Source: Alternaria dauci (lineage: Eukaryota > Ascomycota > Dothideomycetes > Pleosporales > Pleosporaceae). Taken from it: a DNA stretch of 64,000 bases. The stretch spans positions 2,604,001 to 2,668,000 of the forward strand of contig NC_091278.1 in assembly GCF_042100115.1 (NCBI RefSeq), read 5' to 3'. Shown in pieces: positions 32,710-43,010 of the stretch. Made by a program: the position numbers and the translations under genes. Numbering within the stretch: the first letter of the stretch is position 1; every line of letters begins with the position of its first letter. The notes beneath the pieces are model-generated. The model searched no databases. It saw only the letters and a list, made by a program, of their open reading frames with translations, and had not been told where the DNA came from.

Positions 32710-35700
32710 TCAGCCGCTCCCCTCCAACGGCCCACGCCTTTTCAGAGTTCCGTCCTCATATTGGCGCAGCAAGTTAGATAACTTCGGAAACTGCACCGGC
32801 TTTGTGAGGAACAAGTCGACGCCAGCGTTGAAAGCATCGTCTTCGTCCTCTTGACTAGCCAGCCCAGTCAGAGCTATTATGACTGGTTCCTTAGCAGCTT
32901 TCATCTTACGGATCTGCCGTGTTGCCTCAAAACCATCCATAATAGGCATCGAAAGATCTGCTATTGTCGTTAGCCTTGCATCCAGATTGAAACAGTGTAA
33001 CAATTGGTTTGCTTGCCCATGAAGATGATGTCAAATCCCTCGCTGCATTTCTGCGCCGCTTCAACTGCTTCCCTGCCATGCTTCGCTTGTTTGGTATGGT
33101 GATACCCGTTTTTCTTGAAGAAAGCCCCTAACAACCTGAGGTTGAGGGCATTGTCATCGACGATAAGAATGCGAAGAATCCCTAGGGGTTTGAACTTCTG
33201 ATCAAATTCCCGATCCATCGGCTTGCTTGGCATTTGCTTGGTTGCAGCTGTTTGCTCCCCATATGTAGACGGCTTTGCAGGATTCAGTGACAACTTTGAC
33301 GAATCTGAAGATGCGAGCGGAGTCTGAGAAATTTCAGATATTTGCAATCTTTCCAAGCTGGGCATGTAGCGCTCGCTCGGTAAGCTCTCTTTGAGTTCTT
33401 GTAAATTTTCTGGCCCTCTCCGGGGTTGTGGCTCTTCTTCCGTCTCTTGCCTATCGACACTGGCATGTTCGCCGTGTGTTCTAAGCTCATCCAACTTCTC
33501 AAGACAAGACAGCAGGCCTTTTGCGACGTTGTTAGGTCCAAGAGGGCGCGGTATCCTCTCCCATTTAATGTATCCATCAATGGCATCTATCCGCTTCCCG
33601 AGCCTGCTTGGAACCATTACTATGCTCAAGAGCACACCGTGCTTTCCATATGCCTGAGCGGTTCCACTGACCGCCTCTAGGACCTCCTCGTTCCCCTCGT
33701 CGACTAAGACAATATCCGGTCTGGCGTCTTTTGTGGGCTCTAGGAGGGTACAACCGTACCATTCGCAAAGGTAGTTCGTAAGAGATTCACGGACACATCG
33801 TGGGAAACCGTAGATGACCGCCGACAACTTTCGATCGCGGATCATCTGAATGTTGCGTTCGAACTTCAATGCTGCCTGACCCTTCTCTTCATCGTCGGGT
33901 GTGCACATTCTCATTGGTATTCTGACGATGACCTTGGTTCCTTTGTTCTCCTTGCTCTGGATTTGAACTTCACCACTGAGTAGCGAGACCAGACTCTTCA
34001 CAATCGACATGCCCAGGCCAACGCCATGGGATGAAGTCGTGTCTTCCTGTGTAAAGGGAAGGAAAAGCTGATTGTCCATGAATGCTTCAGACATACCTCT
34101 TCCTGTGTCTTGGATGATGAGGGTAAGGGTGCGCCCTGAGGTGATATCATTGCTGGCTCTCAAAGAGTCCTCGATGACTTTGCTTGCACTTAGTGTGACT
34201 GTTACCGATCCGTCCTTTGTGTACTTCAAGGCGTTGCCAATGAGGTTGACTGCGATTTGTCGGATGGCGCCCGGCTCTGTGTAGTAACTCCAGTTCTCTT
34301 CGTGCTTGATGTTACAGACCACTATGACTTCACCCGCGTGTGAGTTCTGGAAGCTTTTTCCAGCTTCAAGGACAACAAGAACTTCTTCGCATAGCAGAGC
34401 AATGTTTGTGCATATGTAGAGGTCTTCGTAGTCTCTATCCGGCCCAGAAGCAAAGCCTCGTTTGTCAGAGAGTGCCCATACAGTGTCAGGCGGGTGTCGT
34501 TGACGGTACTCATGTTGGCGCCTTTCAAATTGATTGATCTTTGCATAACTCAACACGCTGGTGAGCGTCTCGTGAAGGGTCGATCCGCAAGTTGTGATCA
34601 TTCCCGCAAGAGATCTTTGCATTGGATCAAGTCCAGAGTCATCGAGAAGTTGAACTGCACCAAGGATTCCGTGAAGAGGTGTTCCTGCACAGCAGTAAGC
34701 AGCTGACATCGCAGGATGTGAGGAAACGAACTCAGTTCATGGCTGACTGAGGAAACAAAAGCCTCTTTCTGCTTTGCAAGCAACGAAGCATCGTAACGCG
34801 CAATCTCCGACTCGACGACGTGCAGAAATGCCTTCAACGATCCGAGGTCAGTAGCATCCGTAAAAAGAGGAATTGACTTGGTCCTCCATGCGAAACATGC
34901 ACCTAGACGTTTAAGTGAAGTAGGATCCGTAAGCGGCTTGAAAACAAGCTGTTTGATATTTTCGAAGGTCGACGTGAGCCTGCGTACTTCCTCCTGCAAA
35001 TCGGTCTCTACCAAGGTTTCGTTCTTCACTTGCACAAAGCCTAACTTAGACGAATGCCACACCGCACCAAGCGGATGACGATCCATCAGCCTTTGCAGGA
35101 AACCTTCGTCGATGTCCGGTAGACCAAGCGTAGACTGAGATACTCGCACCAGCTTTAACGCGTCATCAGAACCGGATATCCCAAGAATCTCAGCAGGTCT
35201 TTCAACGTAAACGCCTTTGAGGTACTCAGCGCTAGTATAAATCCTGCTATGAGTACCAGGTGGATCAGCGTCGTGTGGCTTGAATATATCTTCCGGTAAA
35301 TCGGTTCGGTCGTTCTTTGATAGAATTTTTTCCTGTGCAGATTTGTTGTGGTGTACAATTGGGCGCGCAATTTCACGTTCAAGCTCTTGCTCTGGTTCGG
35401 CAACGGGTTGTACGTCGCCATGAAATCCAGTGAGACCATCGATGAATAGGACTCCATCAGCTTTCAGAGCAGAACGTAGACATTCGGCGGCCCTTCGAAA
35501 GATCTTTCGATACGCCGTCTCACCTTTCGGTAGCCCTCGCTCATCGTCTTTGCCACGTTTGCCTGTCAATGATCGTGCGTCTTTGGCATTGTCGTGTTCA
35601 GCAATACGATGATCTCGCTCGATCTCTGCGTCGATCAATCTTTGAGACTCTCCCCCTTCCACGGGTGGATCGTCTAGTCCTGAAAGTGGATCGTTCGCCA

Positions 35701-36574
35701 ATGTATTGGGATCCACACGCTCAGCTCCACTTTCTTTCTTTTTCTGTATAGAGGATTTACGACCTGCAGGAGTTTGTGGCTCCTCGAGTAGCTGAGTGTG
35801 CAGAGAGCGCGATTTGAGAAAGATGTCAAGCTCTTCCTGCATAGCGGTCCACCTGTCGTGGAAACCGCGTTCTCTTGCAAGTTCGAGTAGGTTCATGCAT
35901 CTCCGCGCTGTGTCAACCAGGAAATCGGCTTCAATTGTCGATAATGGTTGCCTTTCAGTTCGGTTAACAACACAGAGGGCACCAATGTTATGTCCATTCT
36001 TTGAGGTCAGAGGAACGCCTGCAAAGAACGACAACTGCGCCGGCTCCGACACTGCTGAAAGGTTGCATGTTCGCGGATCCCGTTTCAGAGCGGGTATACT
36101 GAACGCTCTTTCGCTTGCTGATTCTGAGTTAATTGCAACGATTTCTTGAAACAGCGAGATCCATGTTGGTCGGTCTACCTCTCCGACCTGCAGCCATGTA
36201 CCTTCTCCAGAATCGAAGACTATTTGGGAAGGTTTATCGTCTGTATCCGCTCTGTGGCCGCCTGCGACGGAGTGCAAGCGGTCGGCGTCATTGAGTACTA
36301 AGAATGCCCCCTGCACCGCTACATGACCCTGTTAGCACACCGTTTGATCTTCGGGAGCAGTTACAATACCAAGGTGTACGATTGTGAGCTCGATACGGTC
36401 ATTCAAAGGACCTCGAAGGGCTGCATCCTCTGCGAGAAGTAATGCTTCGTCGCCGTGCAAAAGCTGAAGATATCTACACGACGTGTGAGTGGAAAATGCG
36501 CGGCGTATACAACAGATTGTATGTGCGTATTTGCTCAGTTCATATTCAGCGCGAGCCTGCTGGAAGGTTGCCAT
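32710..36574 (-). CDS. Hybrid histidine kinase with GAF-like and receiver domains, 4 exons, about 1235 aa
   Basis: Exons 36574-36370, 36318-34732, 34684-33017 and 32957-32710. Introns 1 and 2 are GT-AG (51 and 47 bp); intron 3 (59 bp) starts GC and ends AG. A GAF-like sensor carries LSFFAGVPLTSKNGHNIGAL (about residues 165-185). HisKA follows: VSSVSHELRTPLHGILG, phospho-accepting His595, with the Arg codon split by intron 2. HATPase: NLIGNALKYTKDGSV (about 744), DTGRGM (about 790), GVGLGMSIV (about 818). Receiver: ILIVDDNALNLRLLG, then FMDLSMPIMDGFEATR with phospho-accepting Asp1154 split by intron 3, ALTG and the conserved Lys in TKPV. A phosphorelay sensor acting through an HPt protein is the family role; the signal is unknown. 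The exact 5' end is the least certain part. Confidence 0.9.
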
Positions 36575-37429
36575 CTTCAGAGGGTTGTTTCAAGCCTGAT
36601 GTCGAACACTCTGATTTGTGAGTGGGGTCCAAGCCAAGGCGCAAGGCTATGACGTCATTACACCAACAAACAGATTTGACATGAGGAGAAACGGGAAACA
36701 CAAAATGGACCCCATGCACCAGTTGCGCCACTTGCACCAAAGAGACGGAGAGAAGAAGCCTCACAAATGACTGTTCGCCAGTGGCCAACCGTTGATCAAA
36801 CTCTGCGTTCCAATGCTGGTCTGGGCCGTCCGCTATTATTATGTCAGTTGAACCGTGCACAGGTGCGGAGAAATTGCGGCCGAAACACAGGCCAGAGCGA
36901 CGTAGGTCAGCAATCTCACCATGCTCGAGCGCCGTCATCGGTCTAATCAGTGCTGGTGCAGCGGATGGGTACTACTTGAGCGATTCCCTTCCTTGATTTA
37001 CCGAATGAATTACTCCTTTGCTTGTTCGAGCACTAGAATCAGCGAGAGATATCAACGCCCTTGCACGCACGCAGCACGAACGAACGAACGAACGAACGAA
37101 CGGTCACGTATGCAGTATCTTGAACTCTCGTCTCTACCACTACAACGTACAACGGTCCAGAAGCTCCGTGTTGTTTGTGTCCGCACGCAAGGACAAGTAG
37201 CAACGCTCAAGAGATTGTTAAAGGAAAGAGTGGCAACGTCCGAGTTGCGAATACCTATGCCTAGTCACCACTGTTATTAGCAGCGGAGAATGTATACGAC
37301 GCGGTTGCGAATCTGCTAACGTAGTCAACGAGCGAGTGGCCGGCCTAAGTAGTGCCAGGCTAGGCTGATAATATATACTATCCTGTACCATGATCAGTAC
37401 TTCACTGATCATACGTACATTTTTGGTTG
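36575..37429. other. Intergenic upstream of the histidine kinase, with a short AACG microsatellite
   Basis: GC-balanced. A run of about six AACG tetranucleotides lies at about 37077-37102. ORFs spanning it are products of the repeat. The histidine kinase promoter must lie here; no element is recognised. Confidence 0.4.
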
Positions 37430-37690
37430 CATAGCGTAGTAGTGCAGGGCTGTGTTCTGACACATACTGTGATGGGCTAGAGCCCAGTTAGCAGATCCTT
37501 AATAATATCTTAGTCACGTGCGCAAGCGCACAGCTCGCAACTATACGCGTCTCAACGACGCTTAGGTTAAACCCCTAAACCCTAGCTAAAGGTTAATCTA
37601 AGTTACTACTAATTAACCTTTAGCACCCTAGTAGTCTATAATTCTCTTCTCTATTAAATATAACTCTAGTACACTAGTATAATAGAGGAG
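37430..37690 (-). repeat. Repeat family A, partly un-RIPed copy
   Basis: Inverted partner of 11930-12200. The part from about 37430 to 37570 keeps CpG-rich sequence, including the palindrome GTGCGC-AA-GCGCAC (37516-37529), while the part beyond about 37570 is RIPed. Matching bases in the other copy are T/A. Confidence 0.6.
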
Positions 37691-38600
37691 AGGTAGGCGT
37701 CTAGGAAGGGGCTTAAGACACTATAAGGCTTAAGATTATTATAGTTTAAGCTAATTTTATCCTTAGTATACTGGTGCTTTACGTCTATATTAGTATTAAT
37801 ATTAAGTATAGTCTATAACTCTAGGAATAGCTACTTAACTATAATATATAGGATATAGCTTAGCTAGAAGGGTACTAAGGTCCTAATATAATTACTTCTC
37901 TTATTATCTCTATAGATAGGGAACTTACTCTTAACCTATACTTTATATATAGAAAGACTAGTAAGAATTATTATTATTACTTTCCCTAGTATACTATTAG
38001 AATATAGAGCTATCCCCTACTATTCTCTTATAGTATAAAGTAAATACTATTACCTATAACTACCCCTTATATTAATTAACTAGATTAAGTATATACTAAA
38101 TAATTACCTCCTCCTTAGTCTTATCTAAACTTATTATTATTAGCTTATAATCTACCTATAAAGGTTATCTAGCGCGTTAATTACCTAGTATTATTTAAGG
38201 GACGTTATAGATAGTAATAATATATTATAATAAGAGAGTTAAATCTTATTTAATAGCTTAAAGTATAATCTATATTCTAGCCTCCTTTAAAAGTTCTATT
38301 ATATGTAATTAATAGGGTATTATAGAGTAGAAGTAGTTTTAGTAGTGTCTTAGCACAGGTAGGCTACGAAGCCTACTAGGCCACGAAGCATGCACCTACG
38401 TTACCTGTTCGGCGCACTCTTTCTTCTGTTTTCTCCTCCGATTACGGATCAGACTCCTCCTACCCCCTCTACGACTCTCCGTCGTGCTACACTATATACT
38501 AGAGACGTATTACTATCTTGTAGTAGTAACTATAGGTAACGTATAGTATTACTATAATTCTAGAGGAGTATACTAATAGTATTAGATGGACTCTAGACGC
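37570..38600. repeat. RIP-degraded AT-rich block
   Basis: TpA-dominated sequence with no ORFs, holding the end of repeat family A and a solo LTR (37840-38071). A short GC-rich stretch interrupts it at about 38350-38490. Confidence 0.8.
37840..38071. repeat. Solo LTR, 232 bp, inverted, with RIPed target duplication
   Basis: Reverse complement of the 232-bp LTR at 50601-50832 and 57068-57299. Flanks are TTAAC (37835-37839) and TTAAT (38072-38076): a 5-bp duplication with one C-to-T change. No internal sequence remains. Confidence 0.8.
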
Positions 38601-38605
38601 TATAG

Positions 38606-38764
38606 AAGCTTAACGCTGTAACACTAAAAGCTCTACTTCTAGAAAGTAGTAGGTATCTGCGTAAAAAGATTAATAAAGAGGAAGCGCGCAAGATAGCTAA
38701 GAAGGTTAACGCAGACCTAGCACATTTCTTTCTAGACGCGCTAACGACCGACGGCGTCTCCTAA
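38606..38764 (+). pseudogene. C-terminal fragment of an unidentified ORF
   Basis: The last 52 codons of a lysine-rich reading frame (KKINKEEARKIAKKVNADLA, then HFFLDALTTDGVS and TAA) emerge from RIPed sequence. In-frame TAG stops lie upstream. The GC-rich character and clean frame suggest the tail of a truncated element or gene. Family not recognised. Confidence 0.4.
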
Positions 38765-39070
38765 AGGCAGACACTGTTTCGTAATTAGGCGGAAAGCCTT
38801 CTGAACCTTAAGTTTGAGCTTCTCCTCGCCAACAAGGAATACAAGATCTACTTCCTGGAGGCCGGTTCGAGGTTCGACTCTAGCACGATGATCGCCACCA
38901 GCTTGGACGGATGCACGGTAGAGGGAGGCCCACGGAACAAAGTTCACTTCTGTGTTTATCCCGCATTGATACAACACGACTCCGTCGCTGTTACGGACAC
39001 GGAACTGGAAGACTTTTCTGGTGTACTGCGTTGCAACAAGTCGTTCTATCCAACCAACAGCATTCGGCAA
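38741..39070 (-). CDS. Doubtful ORF, 109 aa
   Basis: Open frame with balanced composition (VFQFRVRNSDGVVLYQCG, LQEVDLVFLVGEEKLKL) but no domain I know and no splice partner. A plus-strand ORF overlaps it (38888-39112). It may be a fragment of a larger lost gene or chance. Listed for completeness. Confidence 0.2.
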   Translation of the reverse strand: MPNAVGWIERLVATQYTRKVFQFRVRNSDGVVLYQCGINTEVNFVPWASLYRASVQAGGDHRARVEPRTGLQEVDLVFLVGEEKLKLKVQKAFRLITKQCLPLGDAVGR

Positions 39071-39224
39071 GGCGCAATGGTCATAGCTGAAGCGGCGGTA
39101 CTGCTGGCCTAGTCCGCTAAAGTATTACGGGTCCAACAAGGTATCTTTTGAAGGACAGATTGTACTCTTCTCTTTTCTTGTCCTGTCCTTGAGCTTGATT
39201 GTCATCGTACATCTCCATACTAGG

Positions 39225-40499
39225 CTACCAACTAGCTAGCTGTTTGCATCGATCGAAACCGCCTCGCAATTGCCTTTCAGGCTTAACCACCTTGCCTTGC
39301 AGTACAGTGTACTTGATGATATTCTCGCAGTCCTCTGGCTTCACCCGCGCCAGCCATATGCATTGCGCAGCCTCGCCATTGCCCTCTGCCTCTTGTTCCT
39401 TGTCAGCATCCAATAAGACCCCTTGGCCATTGTCGTCTTCGAGTTTCAGGTCCTCGAGCCGTTTCTCCGCGCCATTGCTGTGTCCATTCGCCTTGTCAGG
39501 CCGTGAGACGACTGAAGAATGCCGGTACACCATGACGTTTGCCGAGAACTTATGACCCCCGACGTGACTTATAAAGTATATCCCCACACCGCCTGGCCGC
39601 TCGTCGTGTAGATCGCGGTATAGTCCCATTGGTCGTAGCAGCCGCTCAAACTCTTTCCGTAGTAAGGGCGCCGACTGGCCGCAACGAGCGTCTCGCGTTT
39701 TCTGACTGCACATCAGGATAAGATATTTGTGGGGACACGGTCGGGCTTTAAGCTGTGGGGTGGCGGGTATCGACGGTGGTAGGGAGGAGGGCGGGGGTTC
39801 GGCGGAAGAAGTCTCTTCCAGGGCTTTTGGTAATGCCGAAGCTTTGCACGAACGCAAAGGGGTGTTATTTGTAGGTCCGACATTAACGAAGTTGGTGATG
39901 AGCTCGGGTATGTTTGCTGGCGTGACGTTGTCTATGAACTGCCATGATGGTAGCAGTAGCACCGTGGAACTGTGATCCGAGTGGTCTGGGACGGGTATGT
40001 TCGAGGCGGACAACATGAGTTTCTATACACAATCAGCAATAGTACTTGGCATAGCCGCATGACGTGCGACTGTGCGACATGTCCTACTCACCCCATTGCT
40101 AGGTTTCGCATCTCCTCTGTCGACCGCCTCCATGATGCTGCCCTTTTCATCTGCAACATCGCGCACCCAATCCGTCTTGCCAGTCGCAACAATAAGATGC
40201 GTACTCCATCCTTTCACGTGCCCATACAGCTCCTCCGTCTCGTCAATCTCAAACTTTTGCGGGTATTTGACACTGCAACTGGCGCAGTCGTGTAGACAGT
40301 CGTCTCCATCTACCGCGGGGTCGGTGGTCGGGAACAACTCCTCCGTCTTCTTGGCCTTGATAAACTCGTCGCTGTCCTTGTTCACTGTGAGAACTCCAGA
40401 CGACGACAGTGCAGATGTCAGCTTGTAGGAAAGGTTTCGCAACATCGCAGGGACCCGGTACGCGTTTATCGGCCTGTGGGGCGTCTTCGAGGGTGCCAT
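39225..40499 (-). CDS. AIM32-like thioredoxin-fold [2Fe-2S] protein, 2 exons, 401 aa
   Basis: Exons 40499-40092 and 40022-39225; 69-bp intron (GTGAGT..TATAG), phase 0. The C-terminal domain carries C-x8-C (CSQKTRDARC, Cys241 and Cys250) and H-x3-H (HVGGH, His289 and His293), the mixed Cys/His cluster ligands of the sucrase/ferredoxin-like family that includes yeast Aim32, a mitochondrial matrix/intermembrane protein linked to redox quality control. Exon 1 has a further cysteine group (CLHDCASC). The segment ALPKALEETSSAEPPPSSLP is a disordered linker. The N-terminus is basic, compatible with mitochondrial import. Function assigned from the ligand pattern. Confidence 0.85.
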
Positions 40500-40980
40500 C
40501 GCGACTTTATATCAGATGTGGAGATTAGATCGCCAAGGCGCGGAATGTGGGCGCGATGATGACGCCGTTACTCAGTCGTTGACTGTACCTGGAATGGACG
40601 GAAAGTCACCCGCCGTTTTCCGTTGTAGCCTAAATTGAACGGCAATGATAGCGAAAGGGCTGTTTTATCACTAGCTCTCTCAGAAGCTGACCGCTCCTTA
40701 TATTGCTTTTGGTGTTTCGGTGAATTGCATCGGCCGTCGGAGCTCGCACCATCAGATAACGCGACAGATGCTCGGATTTGCGGTTGTGCGGGACCGGACT
40801 TCCTCACATTCTCCGACTCCTCTCACAGGCAACCTCTACTCGGCTCCACCTACGTAAGCGCCGGTCGCATATAGACACGAATTCTATCCAACAACACCTT
40901 TGCCGTTTCGCAGTAGCTTCTGCCTAGTACGCGTCTCATCGACACGTACGCGTAGACGCGTCACGCGTTAGTCGCCCAGT
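40500..40980. promoter_or_regulatory. Divergent promoter region, AIM32-like / OB-fold-like genes
   Basis: About 480 bp of non-coding DNA between two divergent genes. It contains ACGCGT-type motifs clustered at about 40925-40970 (three CGCGT/ACGCG-like sites), reminiscent of MluI cell-cycle boxes. That is suggestive only. Confidence 0.35.
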
Positions 40981-42138
40981 ATGCGGCTCAAAATGCTCAA
41001 CGGGGCGCCACTGCGCGAACATCTAGACTTCGAAGATAATAAACTCTTACCAGTCGAGGATTGCCATCTTTTTGATGTTACAGCCAGTATCGCCTCGTCT
41101 GCTAATGACTCCACACCAGTGTTCAAATGGCGCAGTATCTCGTTCAAAGACTCCCGACTTCGGATCGGATGGTCACAGCCGTTCCTCCCAGGTAATAGCC
41201 TGAGCCGTGACATGTCAGATGTTTCGCTGCGGAACGTGATGGAATCTACTTCATTTTTACAGGAAGACACAACTGGTTTGGAGTCCTACATGGGCTTCGA
41301 CGATCCGTCCTTGGCCACGAATAGCTTCCTTGAGCAATCGCTCATGTTCCACGATACTTTGTTATCGTCCCAGGTTTTACCGGACGAAACGACCGCCAAG
41401 ACCATCAGCTCGTCATCTTTCCTGACGACATCCTTCGGAACCACGGCCTCTGACCTTAGTAGCCCAAGCAGGGTCGGTGAGCATGCTGTGACCATTCAAG
41501 TTCCACCCAAGATGGCCATCACACCCCTTGGATCACTTCCCAATGCACAGCACTTGCGAGCGATCTACCCGCAAACGCCTACGCCCAACTTACTGTGCGC
41601 TGTGACCGCAACCCCAGAACAAAAAGAAGTCTTTGTACGGAAAGGTGGATACAAGATGAGGCTGTGGGAAATCATGGTGGCGGATGATACACGCTCCGGC
41701 TTCAAGGTCACATTCTGGCTACGCCCACCTCGGGAGTCGAACAACGAGCCAAATCATGTCCAGAACTTGCTCGTTCAAACACTCAAATGTATCAAAGTCG
41801 GCGACATACTTCTTCTACGGAACATTGCACTGACGTCCTTTGGCGACAATGTCTTTGGCCAATCTCTGAACCCGTCTATTGCACGTGCTAGAACAGGCAT
41901 CGATGTCTTGGCAAAAGGCGGCGGCAGCTTGTCTGCTCAGCTGGGTGGACTACCTGCGCCAGTAGCTGAGTTCTTCGCAAGGGTCAAGAAATGGGCAAAG
42001 ATGCATGTTGCCTCTGGTACTGCGGGCTCAAAAAAGAGAAAGGGAAGCGCGGCGAAGCAAGGGAAATATGCGAAACGAACTTATCGAAGTTGTGATATCG
42101 ATGATTCGATGCCCCCCGACACGATGGAAAGTGTATAA
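40981..42138 (+). CDS. OB-fold-like protein, single exon, 385 aa
   Basis: No intron. The N-terminal half is a long polar, Ser/Thr-rich region. From about residue 180 a compact domain follows: AITPLGSLPNAQHLRAIYPQ, TPNLLCAVTATPEQKEVFVR, YKMRLWEIMVADDTRSGFKV, CIKVGDILLLRNIALTSFGD. Alternating strands with a 'GD-I-L-L-L-R' turn and a following 'N-x-A' strand look like a single-strand nucleic-acid-binding OB fold, as in telomere or replication proteins. The C-terminus is basic (GSKKRKGSAAKQGKYAKR), plausibly a nuclear localisation signal. I do not know the family by name; a role in DNA metabolism is inference. The cell-cycle-box-like upstream motifs would fit. Confidence 0.65.
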   Translation: MRLKMLNGAPLREHLDFEDNKLLPVEDCHLFDVTASIASSANDSTPVFKWRSISFKDSRLRIGWSQPFLPGNSLSRDMSDVSLRNVMESTSFLQEDTTGLESYMGFDDPSLATNSFLEQSLMFHDTLLSSQVLPDETTAKTISSSSFLTTSFGTTASDLSSPSRVGEHAVTIQVPPKMAITPLGSLPNAQHLRAIYPQTPTPNLLCAVTATPEQKEVFVRKGGYKMRLWEIMVADDTRSGFKVTFWLRPPRESNNEPNHVQNLLVQTLKCIKVGDILLLRNIALTSFGDNVFGQSLNPSIARARTGIDVLAKGGGSLSAQLGGLPAPVAEFFARVKKWAKMHVASGTAGSKKRKGSAAKQGKYAKRTYRSCDIDDSMPPDTMESV

Positions 42139-43010
42139 ACGTGCATTCCCCGCAACTTCATGATAAGACCAGATTTCCCGGGTAGCAATCACCACGTGCT
42201 GCCAATGACTTGTCGCATGTTTCGCTCCTATTCGTTCTATCCGATTTTCGCAGGCACCTGAATTTCGGCTGCTCGTCAATTCGCACTCTTCGAGTGTCGC
42301 ACCATGCTACGGTGGTCTGTGCCACAGCCCTGCCATCTTAGACAATCAACATCGCACAGCTTCCCCACGTCACAGCCACAACCAGTAGTCGGCTCCGAGA
42401 AGAGATGATCGGTTCGTAGCACACGTCGGATATACACTTGCTTTGATGGCGGTGGGCTGCTATTCCCATTCCGCTTTAACCGCTTCCGCACATTTTGGGA
42501 TGCGCAACTGTTACAACAACATTGACCGACAAGCGCAGTGATGATGCAGCCTTTCGGTTCGACAAACTCGCTCAAAAGTATCTCACGATGGATTTGTTTG
42601 GTGTTTTGGCTGCGTATGTCTTTCGCGTCCCACCATCCCTGGCATTTTCATGCGTAGAAACCAAACATGTTTCGAACATCACCTTACATGCAAGGATACA
42701 CCGGGAAACAACGACACATACGCCGGAATGGATGCGCTTCCAGAAAGTGTGGACAGTGTCTCGCATGAAGTACCTTTGGTACAGCCCGGTACGTCATGCA
42801 CACGGGGCGGGGCAGTGGGTTGAGCGATTAGCCGTTCATCTTACTGGCATCTTATATACCCGGCCATGTCGCTCTCCAGCTACACACCACAGCATCGATT
42901 GTCCAGCCTTCTTCCAGTCCTAGTGACGTTCAGTCTTTTCCCGCAACGTTTTGCACCTTCATTGTTTTAGATCTTGACGATCTCTTCCTTTCGTTGCCGG
43001 CTGTGCCATC
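42139..43010. promoter_or_regulatory. Tyrosinase upstream region with TATA box
   Basis: Non-coding, 0.87 kb. TATATA at 42853-42858 lies about 155 bp before the tyrosinase ATG, followed by C/T-rich sequence, the usual arrangement for a regulated fungal gene. ORFs here have no protein character. Confidence 0.45.

Noticed and set aside
36546..36938. 130-codon minus-strand ORF upstream of the histidine kinase, considered as a 5' exon
   Set aside because: No splice signals joined it in frame to the exon beginning at 36574, and its sequence has no domain character.
37503..37530. Helitron 3' end (hairpin GTGCGC-AA-GCGCAC followed by CTAA)
   Set aside because: Similarity between the two family A copies continues past the supposed terminus, and the following base is not T, so it is not an element end.
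37560..37590. Telomere-like CCCTAAA sequence
   Set aside because: Only two irregular CCCTAAA-type units inside a dispersed repeat; no tandem array.
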